Positions 24,682 to 37,639 of a stretch of 64,000 nt of DNA are shown here, in pieces. The DNA comes from Lutjanus erythropterus (taxonomy: Eukaryota > Chordata > Actinopteri > Lutjaniformes > Lutjanidae): positions 6,480,836 through 6,544,835 of the forward strand of contig CM034599.1 of assembly GCA_020091685.1 (NCBI GenBank), written 5' to 3'. The notes beneath the pieces are model-generated. The model was not told the DNA's origin and made no database searches. It worked only from the letters and a program-made list of their open reading frames with translations. The first letter of the stretch is position 1. Every line of letters begins with the position of its first letter. Both the position numbers and the translations under genes were made by a program.

Positions 24682-27171
24682 CTAATTAAATAGTTGATAT
24701 CAGTGGGCAGAGCAAATGGCAGCAGAGGTACAGTCCTCCACCTCCTGGCCCCAAGTGGCCCTTACCTTTTGTCAGAAAAAGGCCTTCATGAAGATCACTA
24801 GGGGATGGAGTTTCTTCTCACACTGAACAGAGAATCAATACAAGTACAAGTGACCATCTTGAGGTTGCCCTCATGGGCAATTTCAGTGAATTTCATGATT
24901 TCCACCATCAATCTGGTAAAAGTTGATTTCAGTTCCAGGAAAAGGAAGGTTAAATCTTTAAAGTGATGAAATAACGGCAGGTCAGTGCTGCAGATGTCCT
25001 TTGCTATTTGAACAACGCCTCCCCCGCTGGTGACAGAGATGTAAACAATGAAACAAAAACAACTCAGCACAGCAGGTGGTTCTCTTGTCTGGGGCACATC
25101 CAGGGGCTCTGCAGCTCAGTGTCACACGGATCTGCAAAGATGTACAAACAAACAGTCAGGATGAGCCATGTTACAATAATACATCCTCTATGATCCAATG
25201 CAATTTAAAGGGACAGTTAAAAGTCAAAATACTGCTCACAGCAAGGTCTGTGGATTATCTTCAGTAATCAGGTCATGGTTTCTGGAAAGAGACACTGCTG
25301 TTGAGTTTTTCAGACTAATATGACATTGTTTTGGCTGGTGGAGGCATTTGTTCAATAGCAAAACTTTAAAACTTCAAATGAGAGGGGAAAAAACAGAAAA
25401 AAATTAAAGAGACAAAAACCTGCATTTTGTATCTTATTACTAATTAACTGATTGCTAACATTTTCAACTACCAGGTAAGGAAAATGCAGAAAATTTTCGA
25501 CCCTGCCTATAACTGTTCTTTATAATGCTGCAACTCACGATTATTTTAATTGTCACTTCATCTGCCAATAGTTATTTTGAGAATCTTTCCCAAAACACAA
25601 GATGATGTCTTCAAATGTCATGTTTTGTTCATAACTCAAAGCTCTTTAACTGAGTTTGTCCTGAAAAAGGGACACAAGACATGGGGGGTATCAGGAGAGT
25701 GTAAGAGTCAGAGTCAATTTATGTGCCATTTGCTGTCGGTACTACATTGGAAATGGGGGTGCAAGAGCTCATAAAACATGAAAAAAAACCCACTATACAT
25801 CACATAGTGTGCATAAAAGACCAAAAAGCAAAACAGAAAAAGGAAAAAGAGAAACAAATCCAAATGCCAAGCATGGATAAGTCCAACAAACAACCCAGCT
25901 CAAAAGTAAAGTGCACAAATAACGGTGCACTAATCAACATGTTTATGCATAACTTACTTCTAAGTGTTCAACTTAAGGATGATAGTGATTAAACGATGAT
26001 CAATTAATCATTAAGAATTAGATCGATCAAGTAAAATTTCATCCATCAATTAAAGATCTGAAATAAAACGGGTTATTTTTATGAGCTTGTTCTGCATGCG
26101 ATCTGATATGCAAATATGTGTTCAATATGTACACTTTTATGTCTGAGAATATGCAATATGCTGCTGTGTAAATAAAGCTTTGATTGAGTGGTTTATTTAG
26201 CCAGTGATCGATTAAGGGAAGTGTTTGAAATTTGCAACCCTAGTTTAATTATAGAGTGTATGCATACATAAGTTTCTTCTGTGTCCAGTTACAAAATCGC
26301 ATGTGAGACACACAAGGGGCAGTTAATGCAAGTAAAAACAAAAAGTTTAAGTGCAGATTTTTAAAGCGCACTTGTTTTGTGCACGTGTATATGCAAATAA
26401 ATGAGAGAAGAAATGTGCTAAACAAAGCCAAACATGACTGCACAGAAAGTCTGCAAAATTGAGCCACCACCAACCTCCCCAGAGTAAATAATGCAAGACA
26501 GGAAACGTGTCCTAGTGGCACCATCCCCTTTAGTTGATACTAGCATCCGTCTATTCTGAACAGAAACGAGTGAAACCAATTTTGAGAAAAGGTTAATTTA
26601 TGGTCATGTTTCCCTTTTCACAGAAGAGGCACATAAGTCCACAGCGCTGCTGTTATCATCCCCAGCGCAGAAATAAGGATAGAGGCCCTCTGTCCTCCTC
26701 ATCCCCTCTGATGATGCAGCAGGACGGCTAGCCGAAGAGAGGCTCCATCCCGAGGAACTGAACCACACTGGGTTAGCTGGCCTGCCTCATCACCACAAAC
26801 AGTTAACAGACGAGGCTTACTGGGATAATTTAGCAGCCTCTCATCCACACAGATGTAATCAATTAAGAGCACGACCTAAGCTAGCGGTGGGTCGTGAGAG
26901 AGTGAAGAAGACTCGTGTACTCACACGGATGATTTAGTACAAAGTTAGCTTGTAGCCTCCGAGCTAACTAACGGTTATGCTACATTTTGTCTCCTGGCGT
27001 GCTCCACCTCAGCTCCGTCCGTCCGTCCGTCCGTCCGTCCGGGTGTTTCATGAACTGCTGAGCCAATCGTTTTATTCTCAGCTCGGTTATGTTCCGTGAA
27101 CTTAGAGGCTTTTTCTCCTCACAGACAGTTTAAACGTGCGTGTAAGTTAACGGAATTAATAGTTAACCAAC
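24682..27171 (-). other. Probable gpat4 5' UTR intron
   Basis: Between the proposed non-coding first exon and the ATG exon. It contains a CGATTAATCG-family fragment near 25525-25660 and another ATTAATCG-rich patch at about 25990-26230. No other exon was recognised. Confidence 0.35.
27014..27041. repeat. (TCCG)7 microsatellite in the gpat4 promoter
   Basis: Seven perfect TCCG units, adding CpG sites within the putative gpat4 promoter/intron 1 boundary region. Confidence 0.9.
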
Positions 27172-27290
27172 CTTCAGTCACGTTGTTTCCTGCGCCGGTA
27201 CAGTAGGTTCCTCCGCTCACTCAGATGTCTTTGTCTCGGGGACTGTAGCCAAACTCCACCCGGCGGACAACATGGGCAGACAACGGGCGG
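27172..27290 (-). promoter_or_regulatory. gpat4: Probable non-coding first exon and core promoter of gpat4
   Basis: A CpG-rich patch at about 26990-27330 lies 2.5 kb upstream of the first coding exon. On the minus strand a TTTTAAATA TATA-like element at about 27305-27314 precedes a stretch that could be exon 1, ending in TGACTGAAG before GTTGGT at 27171. The exon boundaries are inference; the donor is weaker than consensus. Confidence 0.4.
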
Positions 27291-27329
27291 CTCGATGCTG
27301 CTACGTATTTAAAACGAGCAGCTCTCAGT

Positions 27330-28928
27330 CGGACCCACACGGCACAACACACACGGCTCTGCACTGACACCTGCTGGCCAACATGAGGTGCTGCACTGAC
27401 CGGTGTCTAAACACGTTTGACCACTAGAGGCGCCAGAGATCAATGTTTTGATACGCGGCGAGCACGTGATATCACAGAAAAAAAAAAAAACTTTATTGAT
27501 AACAGCAGTAACATTTGAAAAATTCAGCAATTTTGAGGAACAACAGAGGGAACAAGTACCAGGGAATTCAATTATGATAAAAATAATAAAAAATAATAAA
27601 TGAAGGAAAAAATAAAAAATACAATAAATAAATGAAGATGATAACACAGAATATGCCACAGTAGCCCAACGAATGCATCATTGGGAAATAACACATTTAA
27701 ATTTTTAAAAGGAAAGGCCACATATCTAAAGTGTCTAGCATATTGGTTGCACATAGGGGAGACTGGGGGCAATTGTAACTTTTTTTACATCTTCCCACAT
27801 AACTTACAGACAGCTTGAATACAGAAGTCATCTTTTGATATAACATATATATGTGCACTAATTAATAGTACAATCAATATATTTTTACTAATAAGAACAA
27901 AACTATAATATTAATTTATGTCAAAATATTAATTTATGCATGGCAAAAATGTTGTGAAAATACAGTGAATATGTAGTTTGTAATAAGCTAAACTAAACTA
28001 CATTACCCAAAGTAGTTAAGTACTGGAAAAACTACTGAAATTTAAGTGTAGTTAACTACACACCAACACTGGTATAAGTAGACATTAAGCTGCAGTAGGT
28101 GCATTGAAATGAAAGAATAAGACTGAAAACACTTTTTAAAATGTAATGTTTTGTTCAGCACAAACAAAAGGCCTTTCACCTCATTTGAACTATTACATCA
28201 GATCCTATTAGAATATCATGTAATTGTGGAGTTGCTGTCCTGTGAGAGCTCCGAATCAACTTTCCAATGTGCTGAAGAAAACAGCCCTTCAGTTTATCAG
28301 TCAAAGTCACAATCACCAAATATGGAGATACATGGTTTTCACTGGACAGGAAGGGTATGAAAAACTGTCATATGAAAAGTAATGAGTAACTAAAGCTGTC
28401 AGACAAATGTAGTGGAGTAAAAAGTACAATATTAACTTAACCAAGATGCAGAGGAGTAGAAGCATAAAGATGCACAAAATGGAAATACTCAAGTAAAGTA
28501 CCTCAAATGTGCACTTAAGAACTTTGCTTGAGTTAAATATGACTGCAGAGAACAGTGCTTTGACACAGTAGCTCTGCTAAGTGGTGAAAGCAAACATTAA
28601 GCTGCGGTGGGTGCATTCAAATGAAGAAAAAAAAAAACGACACTGAAAACAATTCAGTTATGGTTAAAAGCAGCAGGGGAGCACTGGGCTGTAACCTTGT
28701 TGAATTTTTCAAATGCAGTTCTTCATTCAGCACAAACAAAAGGCCTTTCACCTCCATTGTATTTGGGAGGCAGCAAAAACCTCACATCTCAAACCTAAAC
28801 AAATAAAACCAAAAGCGTATTTGCATAGCCACTAGAAGCACATTAGAAAATAGGCTGTTTTGTTGTAATGTGGGTGAACCAACAATTGAAATGATTTGAC
28901 ATCAACATCGTGGATTAACAAAAATGTT
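27330..28928. other. Intergenic space between gpat4 and polr3d
   Basis: Contains a long A-run at 27477-27490, an AT-rich part, and a duplicated segment: about 28088-28185 and 28597-28765 share AAGCTGC, GGTGCATT, ACTGAAAACA and GCACAAACAAAAGGCCTTTC. Tandem ATTACCCAAAGTAGTTAAG-like sequence at 27990-28060 is a common fish repeat. No gene seen. Confidence 0.45.
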
Positions 28929-28934
28929 TTTATT
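28929..28934 (-). terminator. polr3d: Candidate polyadenylation signal of polr3d
   Basis: AATAAA on the minus strand about 280 bases downstream of the polr3d stop. Position is reasonable for a short 3' UTR; the actual cleavage site is not known. Confidence 0.4.
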
Positions 28935-29210
28935 CACACATTTACATCCATGTACAGTCTTGTCAAGTAATTTCAACAGTACTTAATTTTGGCACAGCAT
29001 TCAACCTTTGAACCCTGAATCAATATGCCTATTTCACAAGAAAAAATAAATTTATATTTATATAGTGTACTTCAATATGTCATCATAGCCACTCTGTAAA
29101 CACAAACGTTCAATCAACAACTATCATACTTGTATGTGAGGTGTGGTTCCTGGGACAGGCCAGAGTAACAGTAAACATCTTGTCAACCCACCACGTGAGT
29201 CCAGCGAGCA

Positions 29211-32200
29211 TCAAGCACTGCTCTCCAGTAGAGCCTCAAAGTCTGGGGAGCATACCATTTTGTGTTTGACATTCCCCAGTACCGTCAAATCGCCGGTTCT
29301 TCCCTCCGTACCAATGGAGACCAGCTCCTGAGAAACCACAGGGTGAGGAAGAAGAGAAAAAGCACGTCAGAAATGTTAATAACTCTGATTCTGTGATAAA
29401 ATAATAGAGCAGCAGAGCCCGTAGAGAGACACTGGAAGGCAAATATAGCTGCAGAGCTCAGGTTCCCAGTATTAGAGGACTAGATAACTGGCTTTGATTT
29501 GAGCAGGCGCCTCCTGGCATCTCTCTGACCAAACCCACTTCACACTTTTCTGCAAGAGATTTGTCAAAGGAGTCGTAATTGTTGTGAAATTGGGCCCAAA
29601 ACGGTGATAGAACCCACACGTTCCCAAGAGCTGTATTAGCAGCGTGCATGTGCGTGGGCCAGGGAAATCTACAATAGCTGGACTTTCAACAATCTTGGAC
29701 ATACAGCTCCACAACTGAGGGTTGCAAGGCCAAAACAATCCCAAATAAAGCAAGTTAAATCCTGTGGGGACTGGTTGCTATGTGCTGTTATTGTTATGCA
29801 TTGAGTATAATATGAAGTATCTATAAAATATATCACTCAGTCGGTGCCTGTCGAGTTTACTCAATGATAGAAAAAGGGTCCCTTCAGGAAAAAGTTTGGG
29901 AACCACCGCTGTAGAGAAACAGATACAGACAGAAAGGAGGACACGTCAATAAATATACTCCTATCATACCTGAAGGAAAGAGCATGATGTTCCTAGAGAC
30001 ACGTCAAGTGTCACCTGCCCCAGGATGAGCTGGACCCGGCCAGACTTCCTCACCAGCATCTTCCCTACGAGACCCTCCCGCAGGTCTTTCAGATTGCAGC
30101 AGTTTTCTTCAGCTTCCTCCTCCTGTTTAAAACCAAGACACAGTTTACACACAGAACCTCAAGATCGTCGTCGTGCATTTGACACGCAGACAAAGATTAA
30201 ATCTACCTGAGACTCTGTTTTCAGAAGCACAGACTGTCCGTCCTCTGACTGCACCTCCGTCTTCACTGGCCTGTGCTCTTTGGTGGGTGGCTGACCGGGC
30301 AGCGAGTCGGGCAGCTGCATGAAGAACAGCTCCTCCCCTTTGCTCAGGCTCCATCGATGCAGCAGGTCGTTCAGGACCTCAGGCTCAGGGAGAGGAGGAG
30401 GCTTGAAAGCTGCCTCTGTCTTCTTTATTTCATTTTCCTCTGGCTCCTGTTTCACTGAAGACGAGATAATGCTCATCATTTATTTCCTGCTTTCACAAAC
30501 TATCATGAAAAAATTGAAACACAAGCTGCTGACTTAGTTTCAACTCGTTGCAAAATATTAAGAAAATGAAGCACTTACCTTCAACTGAGGATTCCATGGG
30601 TTCACCATCCTCTTCTACCTTCTCTATTTTAATAGCAGCTGTGCTAAACTCCTCCTTGAATCCCCATCCTGACACAGCGAGGGGAAGCTGGACTGGGCAG
30701 CTCCTCTGTTCACTCCTCAGGAACGGATCGTCTATAAACTGAAATAATGCCAAAGAAGAGTTAAATTTACAGAAAATGCAAAACACAGCTACTTTAAAAA
30801 GCTGACTGACATCTGAGGGACTTACATTATCTCTCTCCAGACCGCGCAGAATCTCTTTGGTTTCTTCCTCCGTCTCCCGCTTCTCCTTTTTAATATTGAT
30901 GATGGGTGAAGGTCCCACAGCCGGAGCGTCTCTCTCACTTTCATAGCCACCTGTGTGACACAGGGATACACTTAAAACTAAGATACGACTCAGTTATGCA
31001 CGTGTGATCAGAGCTCCAGACTCCAATCAAAGTGGGTGCACATGCAACCATTTTTTGTGAGCTTCTGAGAGTTAAAATTTTATTTCTGTTTCTGATCCGT
31101 CCTCCGCACGGCTGCAAGCCCCAGCAGCAGTGTTTCAGAGGCGTTTTGGTTTGTCACTTGATGATGTGACATTTGTTGGCCTCTGTACCAAACAAACATC
31201 TGGAGAACAAGATCTGTAGGCCAGGGCATCTGTGCAGCACTACAGATCTTCATTATAATGTTGTTTTCTCACACATTTTTTTCCTTTTTCAAAAGATTCT
31301 GATTTGGTTCTGCAATTTGGATAATATTGGAATTATTTGTGCAGCCCTTGTCTGAAGCCACCTGACTATTATGCTCAACCTGTCTTCAAATGTGCCCTAT
31401 TGGCTGATATGTGCCTGGATGTACGTGATTGGTTGTCTTCTTTGTCTGATTTCATATCCTATTTAAGTGTTGGTTTTAATGTGTTTTACAATGACCTTGA
31501 TGGAGGCCAGAGTTGAAACGCGCCCCACCCACCCAGCAGGATCAAGAACTCCTACCTTTCTTTTTCATTGTCATCTCTGCGGGCCCCTGTTCAAAAATAG
31601 AGTGGGACTGGATGACTTCTGGACGACCTCGGCCCCTGCCTCTGTCTCTGGGACCGCGACCTCGGCCTCCATCATTCCTCTCTCTCCTCTGCCCGCCGTC
31701 GACTTTTGTTCTGTTAATGACAGACAAAATTAGTCAACAGTCAGAAAAGTCTATGACATATTTTTTCTTTCAACATTAATTATGAACTTACTCCTCTTTG
31801 ACTTTTCGGCCAATAATGTTAGGTGTAAAAGTTTTCTAAAACGAAAACACAAAAATCACAATTACAAAATCAGGCCATAAGTAGAAAATGTATCATATAT
31901 TATTGACTTTCACACAACATATAGGCTATTTCAGATGGCATTAGGGGGTTGTGTCTCAGGAATTATTGAGGAGTTGGTTGCAAATTTAAACATTTTCTAG
32001 ACAATACTCATTCTCTACAACTCCCTGTAACAGTGTGACGCAGTTATGATACCTTCTTAACTCCTCCCAGGGTCAGGTCTCTAGATCTCATTGAGGGGAG
32101 ACGGCCGGGGGAGATGGCGGATGACGGTCGACGGCCCACTAGCAGTCCTAGATTGCTCCCGCCAGGTGTTGGCACGCGTTGACCACTGCCGTCACCTGCG

Positions 32201-32214
32201 CCTGAATCTGCCAT
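29211..32214 (-). CDS. polr3d: RNA polymerase III subunit RPC4 (POLR3D), complete
   Basis: Eight coding exons on the minus strand with AG/GT borders: 32053-32214, 31792-31835, 31556-31710, 30826-30950, 30579-30738, 30207-30454, 29970-30122, 29211-29327. Total 1164 bases, 387 aa plus stop; human POLR3D has 398. RPC4 pairs with POLR3E (RPC5) in a TFIIF-like module of the nuclear RNA polymerase III complex, acting in initiation and termination on tRNA and 5S genes. Seen in order: N-terminal PSMRSRDLTLGGVKK, FTPNIIGRKVKEE, an Arg-Gly-rich patch (RGRGRGRPEVIQSHSIFEQG), several Lys-Glu acidic blocks resembling sumoylation sites (VKQEPEE, VKTEV), and the conserved C-terminal RPC4 domain (ELFFMQLPDSLPGQPP ... 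GKMLVRKSGRVQLILG ... VCSPDFEALLE). The start at 32214 matches the usual N-terminus; an acceptor (TCTCCAG) six bases upstream implies a 5' UTR exon. Confidence 0.96.
29472..29690 (-). mobile_element. Ty3/gypsy-type retrotransposon pol fragment
   Basis: The minus-strand frame contains LLGTCGFYHRFGPNFTTI, PLTNLLQKSVKWVWSERCQE and AQIKASYLVL. This corresponds to the junction between reverse transcriptase and RNase H in Ty3/gypsy pol (the LG..GFYRRFI..F..IA.PL..LL.K...F.W...C..AF..LK pattern). It is a lone fragment within the polr3d intron between exons 7 and 8, without LTRs, gag or the catalytic YLDD region, and is in the same orientation as the host gene. Confidence 0.75.
31150..31350. repeat. 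Interspersed repeat (GCAGCACTA...TTTTCTCACACA family), copy 3
   Basis: Lies in polr3d intron 3. Shares TGACATTTGTTGG, CTGTGCAGCACTACAG and CTCACACATTTTTTTCC with the copies at 16640 and 23800, and ends TTTGTGCAGCCCTTG. Confidence 0.6.
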
Positions 32215-32287
32215 CCTAAACTGGAGACATGTAGCGAGAGAAATATACACCTCATTTATATGTGTGACTGCTTAATAATAGGAACAG

Positions 32288-32650
32288 CTGTATCGATTGT
32301 TCAATTAATTGATTAATCGACTGTGAATTGATTAATAAATTAATAGCCAACTACTCTGATAATCGCTCAATTGGGTTGTGTAATTTTTTTAAGGAAAAAT
32401 TCTCTGATTTCAGCTTTTTAAATCTGATTATTTTCTGATTTCTTTAGTTCTCTTTTAAAGTAAATGGAATATCTTGGGTTGTGGACAAAACAAGACATTT
32501 AAGGACGTCATCTTGGGCTTTGGGAACCACTGATCAACATTTTTTACCATTTTCTGACATTTTATAGAGCAAATAACTAATTGATTAATCAAGAAAATAA
32601 CAAAAGATTAACTGACAATGAAAATTATCATTAGTTGCAGCCCTTATGCT
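32288..32650. repeat. CGATTAATCG-type interspersed repeat upstream of polr3d coding region
   Basis: The fullest copy in the window: left end rich in ATTGATTAATCGACTG, middle block GGGTTGTGGACAAAACAAGA and CATCTTGGGCTTTGGGAA, right end GACAATGAAAATTATCATTA then GTTGCAGCCC. Near-palindromic ends suggest a non-autonomous DNA element. Confidence 0.7.
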
Positions 32651-32860
32651 AAGGGTTTTTTCTTTTCTTTTATATTGATCTCTTTTAATTTAATTAATTT
32701 TGTCATTTATTGTGCTTATTTTTACATTGATATATATTTCTCTCCTCTTGTTATGTAGGCTATATGTGTATTTACTGTTCCTGTTTTATGCCTGTATAAC
32801 CTGATGCTGTAACACAAGAATTTATCATTTTGGGATCAATAAAGTCCATCCATCGATCCA
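32651..32860 (+). mobile_element. LINE 3' tail (GATCAATAAAG type)
   Basis: A T-rich stretch ending CATTTTGGGATCAATAAAGT and CCATCCATC resembles the 3' end of fish LINEs, whose transcripts end in a short tandem tail. No coding part is left. Confidence 0.45.
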
Positions 32861-33589
32861 ACCAATGCATGCAACCAATGGGCCCACTTGAGAAAGCAGA
32901 TATACTGACGTTTTTTGCATTAAAAAGTACACAATTATTCTGCAGATAATGGAATGACGAAGATGATGTGGTTATTATTTTTCTGCCTTTGTAATTGTTG
33001 ATGTCTTTTCAGACCAGCTAATACTGTACTTATGCAGTTAATGACTGTTGTAAATCAGTCATTTCCCTGCATGGCAGTTTGTCTTATCAGTTAAGTCTAG
33101 ATGAAGTTAACTTAAGGGTTATATTCACCAGTAACCTTCTTTTCCTGACAAATTAATCTGTTCAGGAAAACAAAAATATTCTCCGACTAGATTTTTATAC
33201 AGTATTTAGAAATCACACTGACCAAAAGAATAACTTGATGTTATTACATCATTTGGGTCTCTAGTCAAAGCTTGTGGCTCGTGACATAAACAGCTGGCAG
33301 CCATTTTAAGTGCTCAAGACAATGATCAGTTTAAATTTGATCATATCGCGACCATGGTTCATAATATTTAACGATTTCTCCTCAACAACACAGCAAAAAT
33401 TCAGCAACACGTGGCCAAATCACAACACGTATGCAGGGATACAACACGAGTGTGTTGAACTTCAACGCTGTCAACATGAACTTTTGACATATAATGTTTG
33501 TCCACATACTCACGTTGTGATTCCTCTGATGTCCTAATTAGATATTAAGTCCAGGCTCGTCAGAGAAGTGTCATTACAAGTTGTTTAGT

Positions 33590-33700
33590 GTTAGAGCTGC
33601 TCCTGACTCGGCATGATGGGCGGCGCCATGACACTTCCGCTTTGTCATCAGCCTCTGGGCTCACGTGCATCAAACCTGCGTAGAAAGACGCGCATATTCA
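33590..33700 (-). promoter_or_regulatory. polr3d: Likely polr3d promoter
   Basis: A short GC-rich island about 1.4 kb upstream of the polr3d ATG. On the minus strand it shows an E-box (CACGTG) at about 33662, an ETS-type GCGGAAGTG at about 33634-33642 and an adjacent ATGGCGCC (YY1-like). Such ETS/YY1 pairs are typical of TATA-less housekeeping promoters. Assignment is inferred from composition and position. Confidence 0.45.
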
Positions 33701-36384
33701 TCATTTATCCATTATTTAACATAACGATATTACCTGTGGATAGTTTCGTTGTTTCCTGGACTTATATTATATATATTACAACTTCGTAATAAAATAATAA
33801 TTATATGTGGGGAAAATCGTACATGATGTACGTATAAAGTATGTAGGACAGTTTGTCCTCATATGATAATCTGATACAATTTAATATATTGATCATTACA
33901 TGCAGTGTACCGTACATATTCCAGACAGTTTTCGTTATAACAGTTGTAAATATACTTAACAGTATAAAAATATAAAAAATAATTAGGTTCTATGCAATGT
34001 GATATATTATAATTTGCATATGAATACAATCCAGTAGATAGTACAGTGGTCAGATTAGTTTTAAAATTAATATAAAAATAAATATTAATGGTGAGTAGTC
34101 TAGTTCTTATTTGTTTTTGTTCTTTTCATTTTATGGAAGTAAGATATTAATCAGGTTAATTATGATATGGAAATTTCATCTGCCAAGAAACTGGGATTGT
34201 TGAAATCAGCAGTATATCTTTTTTCTTTCTTCTCTTTTCTTTTTTCTTCTTTTTTTCTTTTTTGTTTGTTGTTTTTGAAAGGTTCTCTAATAAATCAAGC
34301 CCAACAAAATAAATAGCATAATATCCAAATGTATGTTTCAACCTTATAATCAAAAAAAGTGTTTAATATGAGTTTAATAGGTTGTTTTAGGGTCAGTGTG
34401 CAAAGTGTAATAGATTTATAAAATGTAATGAGAGTATGGCTAATGCACACAGCTCATTATTCAATAAACTCTTTTAGATGACTTATACCCTAAGCACAAG
34501 CTACCTGTAAAGCTGAACTACAATCCTCTTGCTGTGAGAGTGAGTTAATGTCACTTACTAATCAGTTGGATCTATCATCAACTGCAGCAGAAAAGTCGTA
34601 GAGTTGTTTCGAGTCATATTTTAAGGACAAAAGGTAAAAATTCTCTGATTCCAGCTTCTTACATGTGAATATTTTCTGGTTTATTTACTCCTCTGTGACA
34701 GTAAACTGAATATCTGGGTTGTGGACAAAAGTAGACATTTGAGGATGACTTTGGGAAACACTGATAAACATTTTTTAAGACATTTTATGGACAAACAACA
34801 AATTGATTGATCAGGAAAATTCCATGACTGAAAATGCAGTCATGAGAGATGCCGGAAGGGCCATCCATCATTGTACTGATAAAAATCATAATGATGCAAA
34901 GAAAAATTATGATTTTGTCTTTACTTATTTTGATTTAGTTATATTATGCAAGCATGCAGCCCAAAATACTTGAGATTTAACCATTTGTATGATTTAAACA
35001 CATTGTAATGATCTGTTTGCAGTGGAAAGCCAACAAACCTATTGACCAAAGGGGGGTGGGGTTGAACATAGGGCTTGCCTGTTGCCATTCTTTGATCCCA
35101 GTCCATCACTGTATCCATGTAGCCAAAGAAAATGTATAAGCTGCTAATGTTACATCCATAAAGATCAGCATTCAGCTACTCGTTAAATTTGTCCATAATT
35201 TGCTGCACACAGAATCTTGTTAAGAAATGCAAATGTGATGCTCAAACTTCTGTTAAGTGTAATGTGTTCTGCTTCCATCCTGCATCTCCCGCCTCAGGAA
35301 CAAGAAGGAGAAATAAATCGCTGCTCCAGGCTGCTTCTGACTATTTCTGTGCCTGAGGGCAGACACCCACTCCAACCCGGTGGTGTCTGGTTCTTCTGAT
35401 AATGCATGGACCTCGGGGTAGGTCTCCTGAAATGCTGAGGGTGGACTGTGATGAATAAATCCGCACTTTTTTTTCCAAAAATGTTCGTTGAAATACAAGG
35501 GATATCGTCCTTTTTAGGACATCAGAAATATTTTCATGTAAATGGGGCTAAATTCTCCTCTCAACACCCAGCCGGCCCGCCCATAACAAACGGTCTATTC
35601 CCACCTCTGGAGCTGAGAGGGTTATTTGGACAGAGGCAGACCGTCATGGCATGACTAATGATGGATGATTGCAGTTTAATTACACTCTGAGGGTATCACT
35701 TATCTGCGGCTGGCTGGAAATAAATGAAGCTTTTCAATACCACTCACAGTCTGTGGAATTATGGCAATAAATCTTTGTCATTTTTCAAATACAAATATTA
35801 TGTGTTTGTGAGAGGACTTCACTCTCACTATCAGTTCATCCCTTTGTTATCTGACTTTATTCTATGCACATATCCATTGTTTCAGCTGCAGATTATAGCC
35901 ATTAATCTGGGAAGGGTCTCTTTAATCTCTAATGAAATCCAAAATCAAGTTGTCGCCCGAGGTTGCACGAGTACAAAAACATCCCTCGGAAATTGAATGC
36001 AAGTGTAAATCTGCTTACTCTGGACTTACATGGTGGCATCCCTCGCCTCCGGATGGGCTGGGGGTGGAGATGGCCTGTGGAGTTAGTCCATATGGCATAA
36101 CAGTTGGCACATGTATATTTTTTGAGGTCTTGATGGTGCTCTGTGTAATTTACTGGGGCATCACTCAGCATAATCTCTTTAGCCAGTGGAGCGTGTAAAA
36201 AAAAAAAAAAAGCTTCTTTTTTTTTCCCTTGCAGCCCTCGTGTCCACATACTGTCGCCATGATATCTGAGAGGTGACACATATGCAAGCGGCTAAGTGTT
36301 CAGTGTATATCAGAGTGAGTGTGAATTTGTGCCTCAGGGCAGACTCGCTGGCGAGCGATGAGACGTGTGTGCATGATGTGGGTT
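33701..36384. other. Intergenic part of the polr3d-phyhip interval
   Basis: AT-rich, with a TTTTCTTT-type pyrimidine run at 34218-34275. A notable sequence at 34558-34588 is shared with 37776-37814. Several open frames of 60-116 codons have no recognisable domain. Confidence 0.4.
34612..34855. repeat. CGATTAATCG-type interspersed repeat, upstream of polr3d
   Basis: Carries AAATTCTCTGATTCCAGCTT, GAATATCTGGGTTGTGGAC and GACATTTGAGGATGACTTTG, the same blocks as the 32288-32650 copy, with most ATTAATCG sequence lost. Confidence 0.6.
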
Positions 36385-36827
36385 ACTTTAAAAATGTATT
36401 CATATACAATTCAAAATTACTTGTTAAAAAATGTAGTAAGTAACTAAATCCAAGCAACACAATATCAAAGTATTGTAACTTGATTAATTTCCATTACTTG
36501 TGGATTTCCTCAGTAACAAATGTGGTGAAATTGTTGATGTATGCACATTTAAATGCACTTTGCTAATTCTGCTATTTTATACTCAAACTTCAAGTAAAAC
36601 TACCATAAACTTATTCCTACACACCACCTTGGTCACCAGCATCACCGCCTACCGTCCCAAAATATTTTTCAGTCGTAGCAGTGGTGGTATTGACAGGTTA
36701 GCTAGTAGCTAACTAACTGGATTTCTGTGTAGCTGACATTAGTGGTTGGTCTGTGCGGCTAGCTTTAGAACAGCGGTTCCCCGGCCCTTTTCCCTTGGAA
36801 GCTCTCCCAAAGCTGAGCCCCCTCCAG

Positions 36828-36890
<63 letters not shown>

Positions 36891-37462
36891 AGAATAAATG
36901 ATTCACTCTAAAGCTTTGTTGTCTTAAATTAATATCACTTATAATTGGTAAATGTCTCTATTTTTTCTTTCAGTAATCCAGCAGAGGAGGCTTATGCACA
37001 TGCCTCCTTACCAAAAATAAATAAATAAAAAAATAAAATAATGATTCATTATCACAGAGATTGAGAGGTCACAGAGGTGTGATTACAGTATTTTTGAGTG
37101 AGGACATAAAAAAGCATCCTTTAAATAGTTTTGTATCCAGACTTTTCTATAAACTGTGATTTCTGTTAACATGTGCAAATCTAATGTGGACAACCTCAGA
37201 GCAGAAAAAAAGCCTTGGGGACCCCCTGTGATTTTTGTGAACTCCCCTGAGGGACCACCAGACACCAGGTTAGGAGCTGATGTGTTAGAAGTTGGTCTGT
37301 ATAGCTAATGTAGCTGATGGTATTTCCTCTAAATGTTTCTTTGAATTAGATGTTGAGTTCTTGTATATATGTAACAACTAAATAATTGTAATTGATTACA
37401 GTTACCTTTTTTGTATTATAATTACATAATTCCGTTACATGTAATCTGTTACTCCCCGAGCC
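36385..37462. repeat. Dispersed repeat (GGTTACTTTAAAAATGTATTC family), copy 1
   Basis: Left end GTTACTTTAAAAATGTATTC and right end GTTACATGTAATCTGTTACT bracket a body with CATTTAAATGCAC, AAACTTCAAGTAAAAC, GGTCACCAGCATCACC, TTGGTCTGT and TTAGATGTTGAGTTC. The same blocks in the same order occur at 38598-39412. The copy holds the long CA microsatellite. Confidence 0.65.
36831..36886. repeat. (AC)28 microsatellite
   Basis: Fifty-six bases of perfect AC dinucleotide repeat inside the dispersed repeat at 36385-37462; likely length-variable. Confidence 0.97.
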
Positions 37463-37639
37463 TGTGTGTGTGATTGGCTGATGAGAGCACTATGCTGACG
37501 AGGCTGCCTGAGTCAACACTCCAGTGGGCAACATTCTCATTTTTGTTTGCTCCTTTGAATGTTTTTAATTTATCCTGTGTGGCTGCATACATGAGTCAAG
37601 TAAACATCATCATCCACAGAGCCCAGAGCGAAAATGAGA

